Part shown: piece by piece, positions 13,251 to 24,548 of the stretch
Layout: the number at the start of each line of letters is the position of its first letter
Numbering within the stretch: the first letter of the stretch is position 1
Assembly: GCA_009103225.1 (NCBI GenBank)
Contig: RHPI01002402.1
Span: 1,042,366 to 1,106,365, forward strand
DNA from: Chlorokybus atmophyticus
Taxonomy: Eukaryota > Streptophyta > Chlorokybophyceae > Chlorokybales > Chlorokybaceae
Reading direction: 5' to 3'
DNA: 64,000 bases
Position numbers and translations under genes: made by a program
Notes under the pieces: model-generated
What the model saw: the letters and a program-made list of their open reading frames with translations, nothing else
Databases searched by the model: none
Told to the model about the DNA's origin: nothing

Positions 13251-13780
13251 ATGCAACGCCGCCCGCATGCTCTGCGCGTTTTACCCAGCGCCACTGTGCA
13301 TGTGGCTGAAGAGCATAGCAATGTTGATGCCGGTGGTGGCGGCGTCGTCGACGGCGGTATTGTTCATAGCGGTGCCGGCATGGAGCGGCAGGTTGCAGTC
13401 TGCGCTGCCAATGCCAGCTTCTCTACGGCGACGGCGCGAGCTAGGCGCGAGCTTGACAGACAGCTGGTAAGTTGGGTGGTTTGCCCAAGGCCTGTTTGTA
13501 ATTGGTCGCGGAGATGGTCATACCTGGTCATACCTGCTGAATTGGACAAGCTGCGCAGTCGTGTTTATCAGATAAACATCAACAAGATGCTCACCTCAAT
13601 ACGTGCGTGCTTGTTCAGTGTTGATCATGCAGTGTGCTTAAGCTTGATTCCCTGACTTCTGTTTCTGGAATTGTCATACAGTCGCCAGCTTTATCAGCCG
13701 TTGATCCAGGCGCTAAGGCTGGTGCGCTTTTTGTTCTTTTTGGCGTGTTGCTCTTGACCAAGATTTACTACTTGCATTGA
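13251..13780 (+). CDS. Small one-transmembrane protein, possible plastid-targeted
   Basis: Two exons, 13251-13466 and 13682-13780 (TGA), joined by a GTAAGT...CAG intron in phase 0, giving about 104 residues. The N-terminal part is rich in Arg, Ala and Ser with few acidic residues (SMQRRPHALRVLPS; ASFSTATARARRELDRQL), which looks like a transit peptide. The second exon codes a short polar stretch (SPALSAVDPGAKAG) and one hydrophobic helix (ALFVLFGVLLLTKIYY). The size and layout are those of small thylakoid subunits, but no family was recognised. The start at 13251 is the first ATG in frame; an ATG at 13198 opens a different frame that does not give a convincing protein across the same intron. 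Confidence 0.5.
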
Positions 13781-14023
13781 GCCATCACATCTAGTCACAG
13801 ATGTCGTAGAAAGTCTGCTCAAGGAGGACCAATATGCAGACTGGTGCGGTTTGCATTTTCAGCTCGGAAGCTAAGCTGTCTACTTGATGCGAACAACCCA
13901 GCGCCTGCTGCACCCATTGCATCGCGTCACATGTTGAGAGCTTGTTGTGCACAAAAACTACACTATTGGTCCTCATTGACTGAAGTACTGCAGTTGACCA
14001 CTTGTGGAATGCATTATATGCAG

Positions 14024-15754
14024 GTCGTGTGCAAGGTTCTTTCCTCTGCACGCGTCAACCAGCGCATGCGCTGGCAAAGACTTCAGAGGTCCAAGAAAGC
14101 CTAGCAGTACAAGGTCATCATCATCGCAAAGGTTTCCCAATCCCCTTCAACGGCTCTTTGACAATAAGGTGAGCAACAGTGACAGAACATGTCCACCGTC
14201 CAGTGATCTCAGTTGCGCATGTATGTTCGCACCGCAACATGTAATGGTTGCTGGCCACCTATCTGTGACTGTCAACTTGCAGATTATTGCAGCCAGCCTA
14301 GACTCACGACCTTGCCTGCGGTCTCAATGCCTATGGTCTCATCATGTTGCCTGTATGTTCAGGACGAGCTGATTGAAGTGTCGGGATGGTTTGCTCTAGG
14401 ATCCTCCCTGGTAAGCATCGCACTAGCTCCTTGTGTACGTCTTGTTGTACAGCGCAGCTGGGCAATGGTATCCTTGCAGCTCTGGTTGCTACTGCGGGCA
14501 CCTTGTCAGCAATATTCAGCCAACTTTAGCACATGTTCAATAGCAGCATTCACATGTCTTGTGGCATTATGTTGCAGGTTGTGCTAGCCCGCGTTACCTT
14601 CTTCAACCCCACATGCGTACCGTCCTCCAGCATGTTCCCCACATTGCAGGTGATTGCCGCAGCAGATTACCGCAACATCTTGCTTAGGTTACCACAGTCA
14701 CTGTTGTCGACCCATACCACCAGCATGCCAGTGCGCCTCAAACTGATGTTTTTGCACAACTGATTTCAACAGCGCGGTGACTGCGTGCTCGTGGACACCT
14801 TTTCGTACCGCGTTGGCTTCCAGCCGATTCCTGGGGATGTGGTGCGTGCAGCTCGAGATGTCGTGCTCAGAGATGTGTTGCACATCCAAGAATGGCAATG
14901 GCATAATGCTGGACTCTACATGTATATAAGCCAACATTGTAACGGCAACCAGCGCAGGTTGTGTTTGAACTACCAATTGGGCTTGAAGCAGCAAGTACGG
15001 TTGCAAGCCTTGCGGTTGCAGATGGCACGCATGCTAACATAGAACTTTATGCTCAACCTTTATCGGTGGTTTGTAGTGTTACAGGACATGACGGAGAATG
15101 ATGAGCCGGTTCAGTACGTGAAGCGTGTTGTCGCCATGGCTGGAGACACTGTTGAGGTGTGATGTTAAGCAAAGCGGTCCCATGCTTGGCATAGCATACA
15201 TGGTTCATGCTCAGGTTGACGTGAAATGCAAACCCTATGTTTGTTCCCTGTTTGCCAGGTACGAGATGGTAAAGTCGTTGTCAACGGCGAGCCCAGGCTG
15301 GAGGAGGCCTTGCGGGTGTCACCTGATGCTGCTGATGTCTTGAAAGTTAGTACCAGCTTCATGCAGCAGAGAGCATGCAGGCACTGGCATGTGCTTGCAG
15401 GCAACTAAGCTGAGCTGGATGCTCCTTGCAGGCCAAGTACTCAGTAGCTCAAGTTGAAGTGCCGCCCAATTCCCTGTTCGTGCTGGTATGCAACAGATAA
15501 ATAACACATGGTCGTCCAGTGTCTCTCCTTTGGGTTGCACATGCTTCATGTCCGTAGCATGCAACCCACTGTGCGATGCGCGCAGCTACCTGTAAGTATC
15601 TCCTGTGTTGAACCTGCATACAATGACCATGCAGGGCGACAACAGAAATCGAAGCATTGACTCACATGTGTGGAGCTTCCTCCCAAAGCAAAATGTTGTC
15701 GGGCGCTGCTGGTGGCGCTTTGCACCTGGAGATCGAGTTGGGCCCATCCAATAA
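14024..15754 (+). CDS. Type I signal peptidase, plastid/thylakoid processing peptidase type; 5' exon(s) unresolved
   Basis: Membrane-bound serine protease of the LepB family; in plants this type removes thylakoid-transfer and envelope targeting signals. Core exons: 14578-14649, 14773-14841, 14958-14994, 15077-15156, 15259-15345, 15432-15485, 15635-15754 (TAA), all in frame. Catalytic Ser is in CVPSSSMFPTLQ and the general-base Lys in QYVKRVVAMAGDTVEV; box D/E is GDNRNRSIDSHVWSFLPKQN followed by VVGRCWWRF. Two upstream exons fit by phase: 14024-14168 (Ser/Arg/Pro-rich, transit-peptide-like) and 14363-14410 (DELIEVSGWFALGSSL). No in-frame ATG was found in 14024-14168, so the start lies in an unidentified earlier exon. 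The membrane anchor normally before the catalytic Ser may be in an extra exon within 14411-14577. Confidence 0.9.
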
Positions 15755-16830
15755 TGGCATTGCATGGCAGGCAACCGAGGCTGCCTAGCACACGATAGAT
15801 CTGTTCTGGAATATTGTGCGGGTGCGTAGTAGTTCCGCTGCTCCACGTGCATTGCAAGGATCTTATGTTGATGTGCAATGTTTGGCACTGCGAGTGCATG
15901 CTTAGCTTGCACTCACTCGCTTGAAGATAATGGTTGCTTTGAAGGCACAAAATATGTGTATGACACATACGTTAGTGTAGTGAAAGAGGGGCCCCCAAGC
16001 ATAGACACAAGCGCAAGCAAGCAAGCTAAAGCATTGCCACACATGCACAACCATTAGCAACCTAGGTATACAACTAGGAGGCTGGTCTTATGTGAAATGC
16101 CAGACGAGGGCAGGCAGGGTAGGGGGAGGACGGAGCTGGAGCTATTTGCAGAGGAGGAGAGGATTGCAAGGGAGAGGTTAGGCCCACGGCAATGACCACA
16201 AGCAGGACGCCGACAGTGCTGATGCGGACACAACCAGCCCCAGCGCCGCACCTCACCACCACAGATCTTTATACCCCTTGTTACAAGACTCACCATAACA
16301 CATAGCCTTCTGGTCTTTTGTACACATTCATTGCAATTGCTATGATGCATTACGTAGCTCGGTGTGCAAGGTACCCTCTCTAGTGCAAACAGTACTCACC
16401 GATCCTAATACGGACTGGCGGCGGGTATCACACCCAGTGAACAATAGATACCTTGTACCATTTTTGGAACTTCAAATCGTTGGGTGCAATGCAAGTAGTG
16501 GTGTGTAGAGGGTAGAGGATGCCCACCTGCCCACAAGCGCAAAAGAATTAAGGAGTTGTATATAGGCTCAATGAGGTTATATGGGGTATAAGTCATAGTT
16601 TAACCGTGCATTTCAGGCCATGCTCAAAAGTAAGACATACACCACAGGCAAGGCAGGCAAAGCAAGCAAAGACACTTTCATTAAGGCCCATTTCTATTAT
16701 CATTGACATACAAGCGTCCGCTGTCAGTGCTGGTACCATACCTACCGGCTCAATAATACACAATCAACACACAACCCAAAACGCACACCCCGTCATGCTA
16801 AGCAAGCGCGGCGTCTGTCTTAAAAATCGG
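15755..16830. other. Gene-free stretch downstream of the signal peptidase
   Basis: No frame on either strand shows a family signature or consistent splice structure. Short purine-rich and CA-rich patches only. Confidence 0.45.
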
Positions 16831-17860
16831 AGGGCCTTGCGCCACAAGACCCCATCCCAGCACCGCAGCTACCGCCAAAGCTCCTCGCTTCGCTAAATCG
16901 CTATGACCTACGCCCGCTGCAAAGCGCATGCTACACGCTGACAGCAAATGCGGATGAAGCCCTCTAGACGCCGTGGCTCCACCCCGCACTGTGGCAATGT
17001 GGCGCGTATACAAACGCAGCACATGCTGGAAGAATCAGCTCCCAGCGCCGCGGACGGTCCGCTACGTTTCCATCGCAAGCGGGTAGAAGGCGTTTCCTGG
17101 CCGGTGGTCATCATACTTGCAACGCTTCGCCGCTTCCGCCACACAGATGGCCGCACCGGCGCGATCCCCACACGCCATGACGTCCAGCAACAATTTCCGT
17201 CGCTTCCAGGCTTGGATGCCACGAGATCCAACCGTCTGCCCTGCACCTTTGGGCATGAAACCACACTACTCGCGGCTGACCACAAACCTTGCCTCCGTCA
17301 GCAGGGGGAACATCTCGTCACGCATCGCGTCGTGTGTGGCGGTACGTGCTCGGCCAACGCCGCATCGAAGCAAGTGAGTGCCCTTTAGCTCCAGCGTAGT
17401 CCCGCACACACAGTGCGTCACGCCCGCCAACAACGGGTGTGGTAGCCTCAAGCGTACGTGCAACGCCGTCTGCAAATATCGCAGGACAATCTTGTCGCCG
17501 GCGTTCATGGCAGTCTTGTCAGCCACGCACCAGCACCCAACCCCGCGGCAGACGGCCGCCATGACACGTCCTTCACCGGGGCGCCACTGTTGTGGATAGT
17601 AATCATGGCAACGTCCACCGTCTCCCTCAAGTCCTGCTGCTGAAAATGTGCCATGGTGCGCGCCAATGCCGAGAGCGGCGATTTCAGGCGACGCGACGCC
17701 GGCGGCAACGAAGCATCAGCCGCATGCAAGTCCTGCTGAAACAAGAGTGCGCCGGTGTTGACGCCCTCAATGGCCGCAACCGTCTCACTATCCATTTGCG
17801 AAAAGATGACGACGACGCTCCCCAATCGCCCACACACGCTGCGCCGCGGCGGGCGCATGA
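16830..17860 (-). pseudogene. Decayed non-LTR retroelement, C-terminal part of the reverse-transcriptase protein
   Basis: Three minus-strand frames overlap end to end: 17858-17505, 17562-17266, then 17256-17062 and beyond. In order they carry SWRPSAAGLGAGAWLTRLP, LQTALHVRLRLPHPLLAG, a zinc-knuckle-like CVCG...GTHLLRCGVGRARTATHDAMRDE, then KRRKLLLDVMACGD and GNAFYPLAMET. The C-x-C-G...H-x4-C motif followed by R-x2-HDxxRD is typical of the C-terminus of retroelement proteins common in algal and oomycete genomes. The Arg/Lys-rich LLLDV core would fit a restriction-like endonuclease; that is inference. At least two frameshifts separate the pieces, and no intact RT core (YxDD) was found, so the copy is dead and 5'-truncated. 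Confidence 0.65.
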
Positions 17861-19227
17861 GCAGTCATACAGCGCAGACCCACACAGCCGGTCGCAACAG
17901 GCAGCGATGCCGGCACCGTGATGCGGGTTCCGGTAGTGGGCCCCCTGCTCTCCGTACTTGGCAATACCGGCTGTCGCAACAAGTGTTTATTATGTATAGT
18001 GGAAGCTTCCTGCGTTGATGTGGTGAGTTGTTGGAAACGCAATTGCATTCCTCATGTTGGCTGGCGGGCGTCGTGGTACGTTTGGCGAGTTTCGGCAGCA
18101 CTCGCAAGGAGGGCATTCTGCTGCACGCTGAAGGGTGTCACATCCATTTACACAATGTCGTACGCGACGTCATAGTCATAATCATGCGCGACGCGTCGAA
18201 CACGGCCATCAAGAGCAGCAGTCTATACAATTGCCAACCATTCAGATACAGAGTAATGGAGTAAACGAGGCAGTTAGGATTGTATCAACCATTGTCAACG
18301 AGTGATTACACTGATGCTACAAGCTGTCATTGCAGTAGTGACTCGTTACTACACCATGGACTCTGCAAGTCACATTTTCACCCCTCCCCGTCAATCAGGA
18401 TTCCTGACAAAAGATGGACAGCGGATAGCGCTCAAACATAGCTAGGACACGAGCAAGCTCTTTGCAAGTGATTGACAGACGTCTCATGTCCCTCAAATCA
18501 AACCATGGCTGCTGTGATGAAAGTCGCTGCATGCAAAGCCGACGTGTAATGCGCATGGAACAGCATCAAAGCAATCTAGGAGCGGTGTACTCAAGCACAA
18601 GTGTTCTGCGGATTCCAGCAGCTGAGGTGACAAACTTATGGCAATTGATGCACACAACTACCTTGAAACCGTCAAAGCTTACACTACAGCACTGCAATCT
18701 AACTTGTACCCATCAACACCTCTGGTCTCGCACTGGCTTGCTGGAGCGTCACAGCCTTTGGGCCACCACCTGCTGCTTTCAAGCTGGCTGCTGCTGCGTC
18801 TTCTGTTAAGATGGTTGTTGACTGCTTTGAGCCGGTACACTGCATCTGCTACCTAACTGAGTTGACTGACCGGAGTTCTGCAAAGGCGAGCTCAAGCACC
18901 ACCATGTGCTGATAGCTCTTGGCACTGAACATGTTGGCGCAACTCTTCAACTCTCCCTCGCGCATCTCTGTCCTGACCCTCTGAGCAACGCAACTGTCCT
19001 GTGCGTTGGGAACCCAAGGCCACTGCTGAGTGCTGCGCAAACAAGGCTTGTAGCTGTGGGGAGAATGCTGCGAGCACTACAACACCAATAAACATGATTG
19101 CAGCATGTGCAATCATGGTCAAGGATGCTGCCAGCCTTGCAGGCCGCGTGTACAGCATGCTGCATGTGGACGCAGTACGGCAGGAAGCGTCACCATCATC
19201 TTGTGGACTTGATGTGCACTCCAGCAG
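17861..19227. other. Unassigned interval between retroelement relic and UPF3
   Basis: Open frames occur on both strands: plus 18638-18856 starts with ATG (MAIDAHNYLETVKAY...), and minus 19158-18851 holds one hydrophobic stretch (TMIAHAAIMFIGVVVLAAF). Neither shows a known family or a splice chain that I can defend, so no gene is called. Part of it must be UPF3 3' UTR. Confidence 0.4.
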
Positions 19228-22200
19228 CTACGCTGTCGGCGTGCAACAGGACAGATGCCCTGATGCGCCTCGGGAGGTCAGCGACTCCGCAGATGGACCA
19301 CCTGCATCTGCGGCACATGCAGTAAGCTGTCCATTGCAGGTTACATACTACCATATAGACAGTGCAGACAAGGCGAACAGCAAAGGCTTACCATGTTTTC
19401 ACAAGGCTCCACAAGGCGGCAACTTACTTCTGAATGACCGCCCAGCGTTTCTGATTTATATAGGACAGTGTGAGATTGCATTGCCATAGCAAAGCTGGCA
19501 ACAGGAACTATAGCATCTGTACCTACTCCTACCTCTCCAGCAGCAAGTGCTGCCGCGACAGTCTGAGGCTTGTGCTGGTGTCCAACCTTCCCTCGCCTAC
19601 CGCGTGAGCTGGAAGGCCCTCCTGCAACGAACCTTTGGCATCCAAACAAGGCGAATTGCATAGCCCTACAAATGCAGGCAGCATGACGACCAAAAGTTGC
19701 TGGCAGATCAAAGCACGCCGGGCATCAGGTTGCAAGTATTTACCCGCATCAGAGTTGTTGGAAGACCGTGGACTCCCGCTCTGGCTACCACCTTCAGACT
19801 TTTGAAATGCTTCTGGTATGCCAGCCTCAACTGTTTGGCTCTGCTCCTTCGCTGATGGCTTGGGTTTTGTAAGGATGGTCTTTACTTGCATCGCACCATT
19901 GGATGCTGGAGTTGCTGAAACAGAAGCTGCCGCAGCTGCCACTGCAGAGAGGAGAGGTGCGATTGGTGCAGAGTCTGGGCGTCGCCTTGGGGTCCACACT
20001 TGCCGGTCAGGTCTATCCTTATTACGAAGTGGGCGTCCCCCTTCTGTCATATAAGTAGTTGACACCATAGTCAATCGGTCAGGTTGGCCATGACTCAAAC
20101 TTGCTCATGCAGAGCTGCAGGCTTAGGATCATCTTATCGTGATGGGTTGGGGCACAATATGGGAAACTTTACCATGCACAGACAACAGTGCACCTTGTTC
20201 ACCAGGTGCAGAAGTGGGGCGTGTGTCCCTTGGACTGGCAGCATGTGCAACTCGAGTCTGAGATTGCTGCTTGGCCTGAGGAGGGGAAGCGGGAGGGGGA
20301 AGCGGAGGAGAAGGTGCAACCTGTGGTGCAGGTTGGCCACGCTGCAAAAGCATGCGCTGGGGAGGCTCCTGTATACAGCAATATGTGTGTGCAGGTGTGT
20401 CAATGCCAATGTCTCGATCACAGTGCAGCAGCATAACCCACCTGCGATGCTGAAACTGTGGGGCTTTTAGTGAGGATTGAAACTGCACCAGGCTGCAAGG
20501 GTACATGCGCTTGAGGCCTGCCAACAATGGGTATCAAATCAGGTTACAAGGCCCGAGGATGGCTGAGCAGTTGCTATAACTGCAAGAGCGCACCCCTTAG
20601 CAGAAGTTGGCCTGGGTGGTTTTGACGGCTTGCCACCGGTACTTTTATCTGATGTCGCCTCACCCTGCGGACAGCCAGTTGTTACACAGAGCTGTTCACG
20701 CAATTGGCGAACTCCCCATGCCCGTCGCCGTTCTGCGAAACATGTGGCTAGCAACATGTTTCGCACAAATCCCAACGATGCATCAGCTAACTAGCTGCAA
20801 AAAATCATTGCCAATGCCTCCAGCTGACCTCATCTGGAGTTCCAAAGCAAGCCCCATGCCTTACCTCAAATTTTGGTGCTCGCTCGGAGACACTGGCTAC
20901 CAAGGCCTTGGGCTTGGGCTTCGCGCTCTAGTAACACAACTCAGATTGAGCGCACACGCACAAACCGCAGTTACATCACACTTGGCAGTGTAAATACCTC
21001 GCCTCTGTCCTTAGGTTTCTCAACTCTCGATTTGACAGTGATAGGAGTGTCTTTGCCTGCCAACTTCACAACCTTGGCAGCGGATGCGTTACCCCTTTGT
21101 TGCTGCACGTGTAGCATACGCGGTTCAATTGAAACATATCGCACAGATATGCCCAGAGATTTCCATACACATACATGTATGGAGTGCAATACAACAATGT
21201 ATCCAATTACCCGTGAGGCATCACGATTGGCTCTCTTATTGCGCAGGTAAGTGATCAATGGTGTCAGCACCTCTGGTTCTGTGCCACCAGCAGCTGCCAC
21301 AAACACGAGTGTCAGCACCTCAACATGACATGCTGTTTTGCACACAACTTGCATCACGATGCCATATCTGAACAACTTGCAAGATGTATGCAGCCCACAC
21401 ACCTAACAATGCAGCGCGCTCAGCATCCCTCTTTTCCAACTGCACTTCAGCTGAAGGAAGCATATCCACCTTTGCAGATAGCGAGCTTTCAAAAGCCTGG
21501 TACTCGGAATCTGCAACAGCACATTGTTTTGATACTATCATAGTGATGGCGAAACACCGTGCATCTAGTCCTCGCAGCAAACCAACACAAACTAGAAAGC
21601 AACTTGTATGTAGGCACCTTTCTCATATGTGCCTTCGCGAGGGTCTCTGCGAGGCCTGGAGCGAGGCACCTTCTGAAAGGGTGCGTACTCAACTTCGGCA
21701 CGAAACTGCGCACCTACGACACACAACCATTCGCAACAGTTGACAAGCAAGTGCTGCAAACGGTGTTGAAGCAAGCCTTGCGGATGTAGCAGCCACCTTT
21801 TGTGTTGACAAACAGGTGGCCGTGGAACTCAGCATGGAAATTGAGCACATCTTCAGGCTTCTTGAAATTGAAGTATGCTCTTGACAACACTTGGCGCTTC
21901 TGACTGCGTTAGGGCAAGCAAAGACTCAGTGAGCTACACATGCGCAGCTGAATTTGCAATACCAACGCAGCTTTGCGCAACAGCACAACTTGCAACATGA
22001 TCGTGCAAACCCATGCGTCATCAGCAACATCCATTCTTGCATGCTCGTTTGCACATGCTTGCCGCCCTTGGGCCGTGAGCAAACAGGCCAACCCAAACTC
22101 ACTGATGCTGGTTATGAAGCGACTGTCTCATTGTCTAATTCTGGTCTTAAGCTGATCCAGACTTTGTGTTTGAAACTGTCAAACTCACCCTGCTTTGCCT

Positions 22201-22343
22201 TGGTAAAGGTACACCCACGTGTAGCGCCCGGTGAATTTCTTGTTGACGACGTCCAGCAGAGCCTCCTCCGTCAGGGTCGGGGGCAGGTGCCGCACTATGA
22301 CCTTGGTGTGCGGAGGAGGAGGCGGAGGGGGCGGCTCCGGCAT
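19228..22343 (-). CDS. UPF3: UPF3 nonsense-mediated mRNA decay factor
   Basis: UPF3 (SMG4) links exon-junction complexes to UPF2/UPF1 in mRNA surveillance. Thirteen minus-strand exons: 22343-22189, 21903-21797, 21713-21618, 21510-21403, 21293-21211, 21102-20998, 20927-20865, 20664-20548, 20492-20442, 20368-20173, 20103-19744, 19621-19523, 19307-19228; they sum to 539 residues in frame. The UPF3 RNP-like domain starts at once: KVIVRHLPPTLTEEALLD, VLSRAYFNFKKPEDVLNF, AEVEYAPFQKVPRSRPRRD, LPSAEVQLEKRDAERAALL, then TPLITYLRNKRANRDASR. A Pro/Ala/Lys linker follows. RPLRNKDRPDRQVWTPRRRP near residue 380 matches the exon-junction-complex-binding motif. The acceptor used for exon 11 and the last two exons are the least certain; the start ATG precedes a Pro run ([10 protein letters not shown]). 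Confidence 0.9.
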
Positions 22344-22515
22344 GGTTTGACATATAGACCCAACAAGGAGACAGCGGCGAGGCGAAGCCGACAAACACAA
22401 AGGAGCGACAAAGGTCTCACCCTACACCCTAATCTCAGCACAGATCGCTGCTACTGCTGCTGCTCCAAGAGCCTGCAACGTCGGCCTGCTCGAAGGCAAG
22501 CTTCAACTAACCTGA

Positions 22516-23667
22516 TCAAACCAGCAAGCAATCGCTCCGCCAGGCGCTCAGGCACAGGCGGTCTTTACCGCCTACGACCGCGACTTTCCACACCCCGCCC
22601 AGCTGCTCTCCGCCTCCGCCACCGCCTCCGCCAGCCCTGAGGCTGTGGATGAGCCTCAGCGTGTGGAACGTACCGCTCATGTGAGCCAACCGGCCAGCAT
22701 TGATGTGTTGCCACGCAGTCTTGCGGCGGCGCTTAGACGGCGGCGGGCGTGGAGCACGAGGAGGATCAGGACCAGGAGCACAAGCAGAATGTGTTGAGCA
22801 AAACACTACACATGTGAGTTGGTTGCAGCATCAGTTGCTGCATGCATGCCAGAATTGCTTTACTCTTGTTGGCTTGAGAGCTTGTGTGAGCTTGTATGTG
22901 CACGGACTGCATGTATGAAAGATGACTTATACTCTATGCACATGCACGCGGAAATACTAGAGCAGCAAAATCTGGATCTGCACCGCTTGACATCAGTCTC
23001 AGGAGATGTTGCTGACAAACGGTTAGTCGTGCACCCAAAGGGCATGATATTACACACAGAGGCATACGTCTTCTGGACAATTGGTTCAGCACATGCAACG
23101 ACCTTGTGTAAGAGGGTGCCATCCTGAATGAAGAACCGTGTTGTCGTGACAGGGGTGCATGTGTCTGTGAGCGCAAGAGCTTCGCATTGACAGTGCCCAT
23201 GTGAAGGGTGCCACCGCGAAAGGGCGTGAGCTCCCCGATGGTGAACTCAGTGCGGCTCCGCCAGATCAGCCTCGGGGCTGCAGCGTACGATACTTGTGTA
23301 GTTGGTGTTGGCTGCTGTTCATGCATCATATCATGTGGTTTTTCACTCACACCCTATGGGTTATCGGATACTCAACTGTGGAAGCTGGGATGTCTTCAAT
23401 ATCAATTTGCTGTGTGGGGTCAGATTGAGGCCCAGGACTGCCTGAGTTTCCCATGCGATAAGTGAGACTGAACAACCATTTGCCTTTGCATGCAGGCTGG
23501 CGGTGTGTTGGTTTACTGCAAAGGACATCAGCCGCAGCATTCATGCTAACAACGTGCCCGCTTCGGAGCAGCAGACGGCGGCGCTCATACAGCAAATCAA
23601 AAACTCTGAGCAGACGGGCGCCATGCACACCCTGAAGCACATGGGGAATGATGCCACCAAAGGCTGA
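22516..23667 (+). CDS. Unidentified plus-strand multi-exon gene, divergent from UPF3
   Basis: Several plus-strand segments have protein-like composition and good splice sites. They are 22516-22680 (FTAYDRDFPHPAQLLSAS...EPQRVERTAH, then GTGAGC); about 22736-22811 (acidic EHEEDQDQEHKQNVLSKTLH, then GTGAGT); about 22930-23021 (MHMHAEILEQQNLDLHRLTS...); about 23170-23280; and a last exon ending at the TGA 23665-23667 (DISRSIHANNVPASEQQTAA...TLKHMGNDATKG). The protein would be hydrophilic and helical. The heptad-rich last exon recalls the Snf7/CHMP coiled coil, but this is only a resemblance. No start codon or complete in-frame chain could be fixed. The opposite strand also has an ATG-started frame (23673-23347), so the strand assignment is not certain. 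Confidence 0.4.
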
Positions 23668-24548
23668 CTGCATGCTGCAGACACAACCTCTGTACCAACT
23701 GATTGCAGCTCGGTATCGGCGTGAAACCGAAGAAGCCCGCGTGTTGCTGCATGATAACTATCCTGTGGCACCAGAAATTCACTTTAAGCAAAGCAATTGG
23801 CCACATGTGTAGTCTGCTTTTTGTGCACCGCTTAGTGGTTGTTGTTGGTGGTGGTGGTGTGCACATTTGTGTGAAAACCGGTCAAGCATCCGGCTATGCA
23901 GCAGTGCTCCCACTCACATGTGTTGCTGCAATCCAGTGCTCGCATACTTGTACAGAGGATACAACCCACACAACCCATGAGTATTACAATTGTGTGGAAT
24001 CTAGACCATGCGGACATATGCAGTCTAAGGCCACCACCTGGAACACATCTGACGGTGCTGTCATTGTTGAGCATTCTCATGTGCACTGGATGTGTTCTAC
24101 ATGCCATGTTGCCGGTTGGCTCATAGTCAAGGTTGTGGCTACCAGTTACTGATGTTGACGGTCTGTCACTATCAGTATGGTTACAGAGATGGTGACTTGC
24201 ATACAAAGGTCTAAGACACTACTGGCTTGTTTTGTATGGAGCTCCACTGCTACAGCATTGAGTACTCGTGCACTGAGACAGTAACCTCGCGAATGAGAGA
24301 TAGTTGTGTACCAAGAACCCTGGTGGAGGCAAACTCACAAGAGTTGTACATTGCATGCACAACAAACCACTGCAAAACGAATACATTACCAAAGCACTCA
24401 CTAGTAAGCACAAATGTACATTCGGTCATATGCCAGCCTTGCTCACTAGCACATTGGCAAGGAATGGTACCACGCGCCTAACACTCGTGACGGGCGACAG
24501 GTACATGGGATCCCACAGTAAAGATGTACACGCGTCAAGTTTGCAACG
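23668..24548. other. Gene-free interval
   Basis: Convergent 3' flanks of the unidentified plus-strand gene and PIG-V. No coding exon, repeat or RNA gene recognised. Confidence 0.45.

Noticed and set aside
19001-19489. Plus-strand 162-codon frame over the UPF3 3' end
   Set aside because: Overlaps the last UPF3 exons antisense, has Cys/Ser-rich unstructured composition and no family signal.
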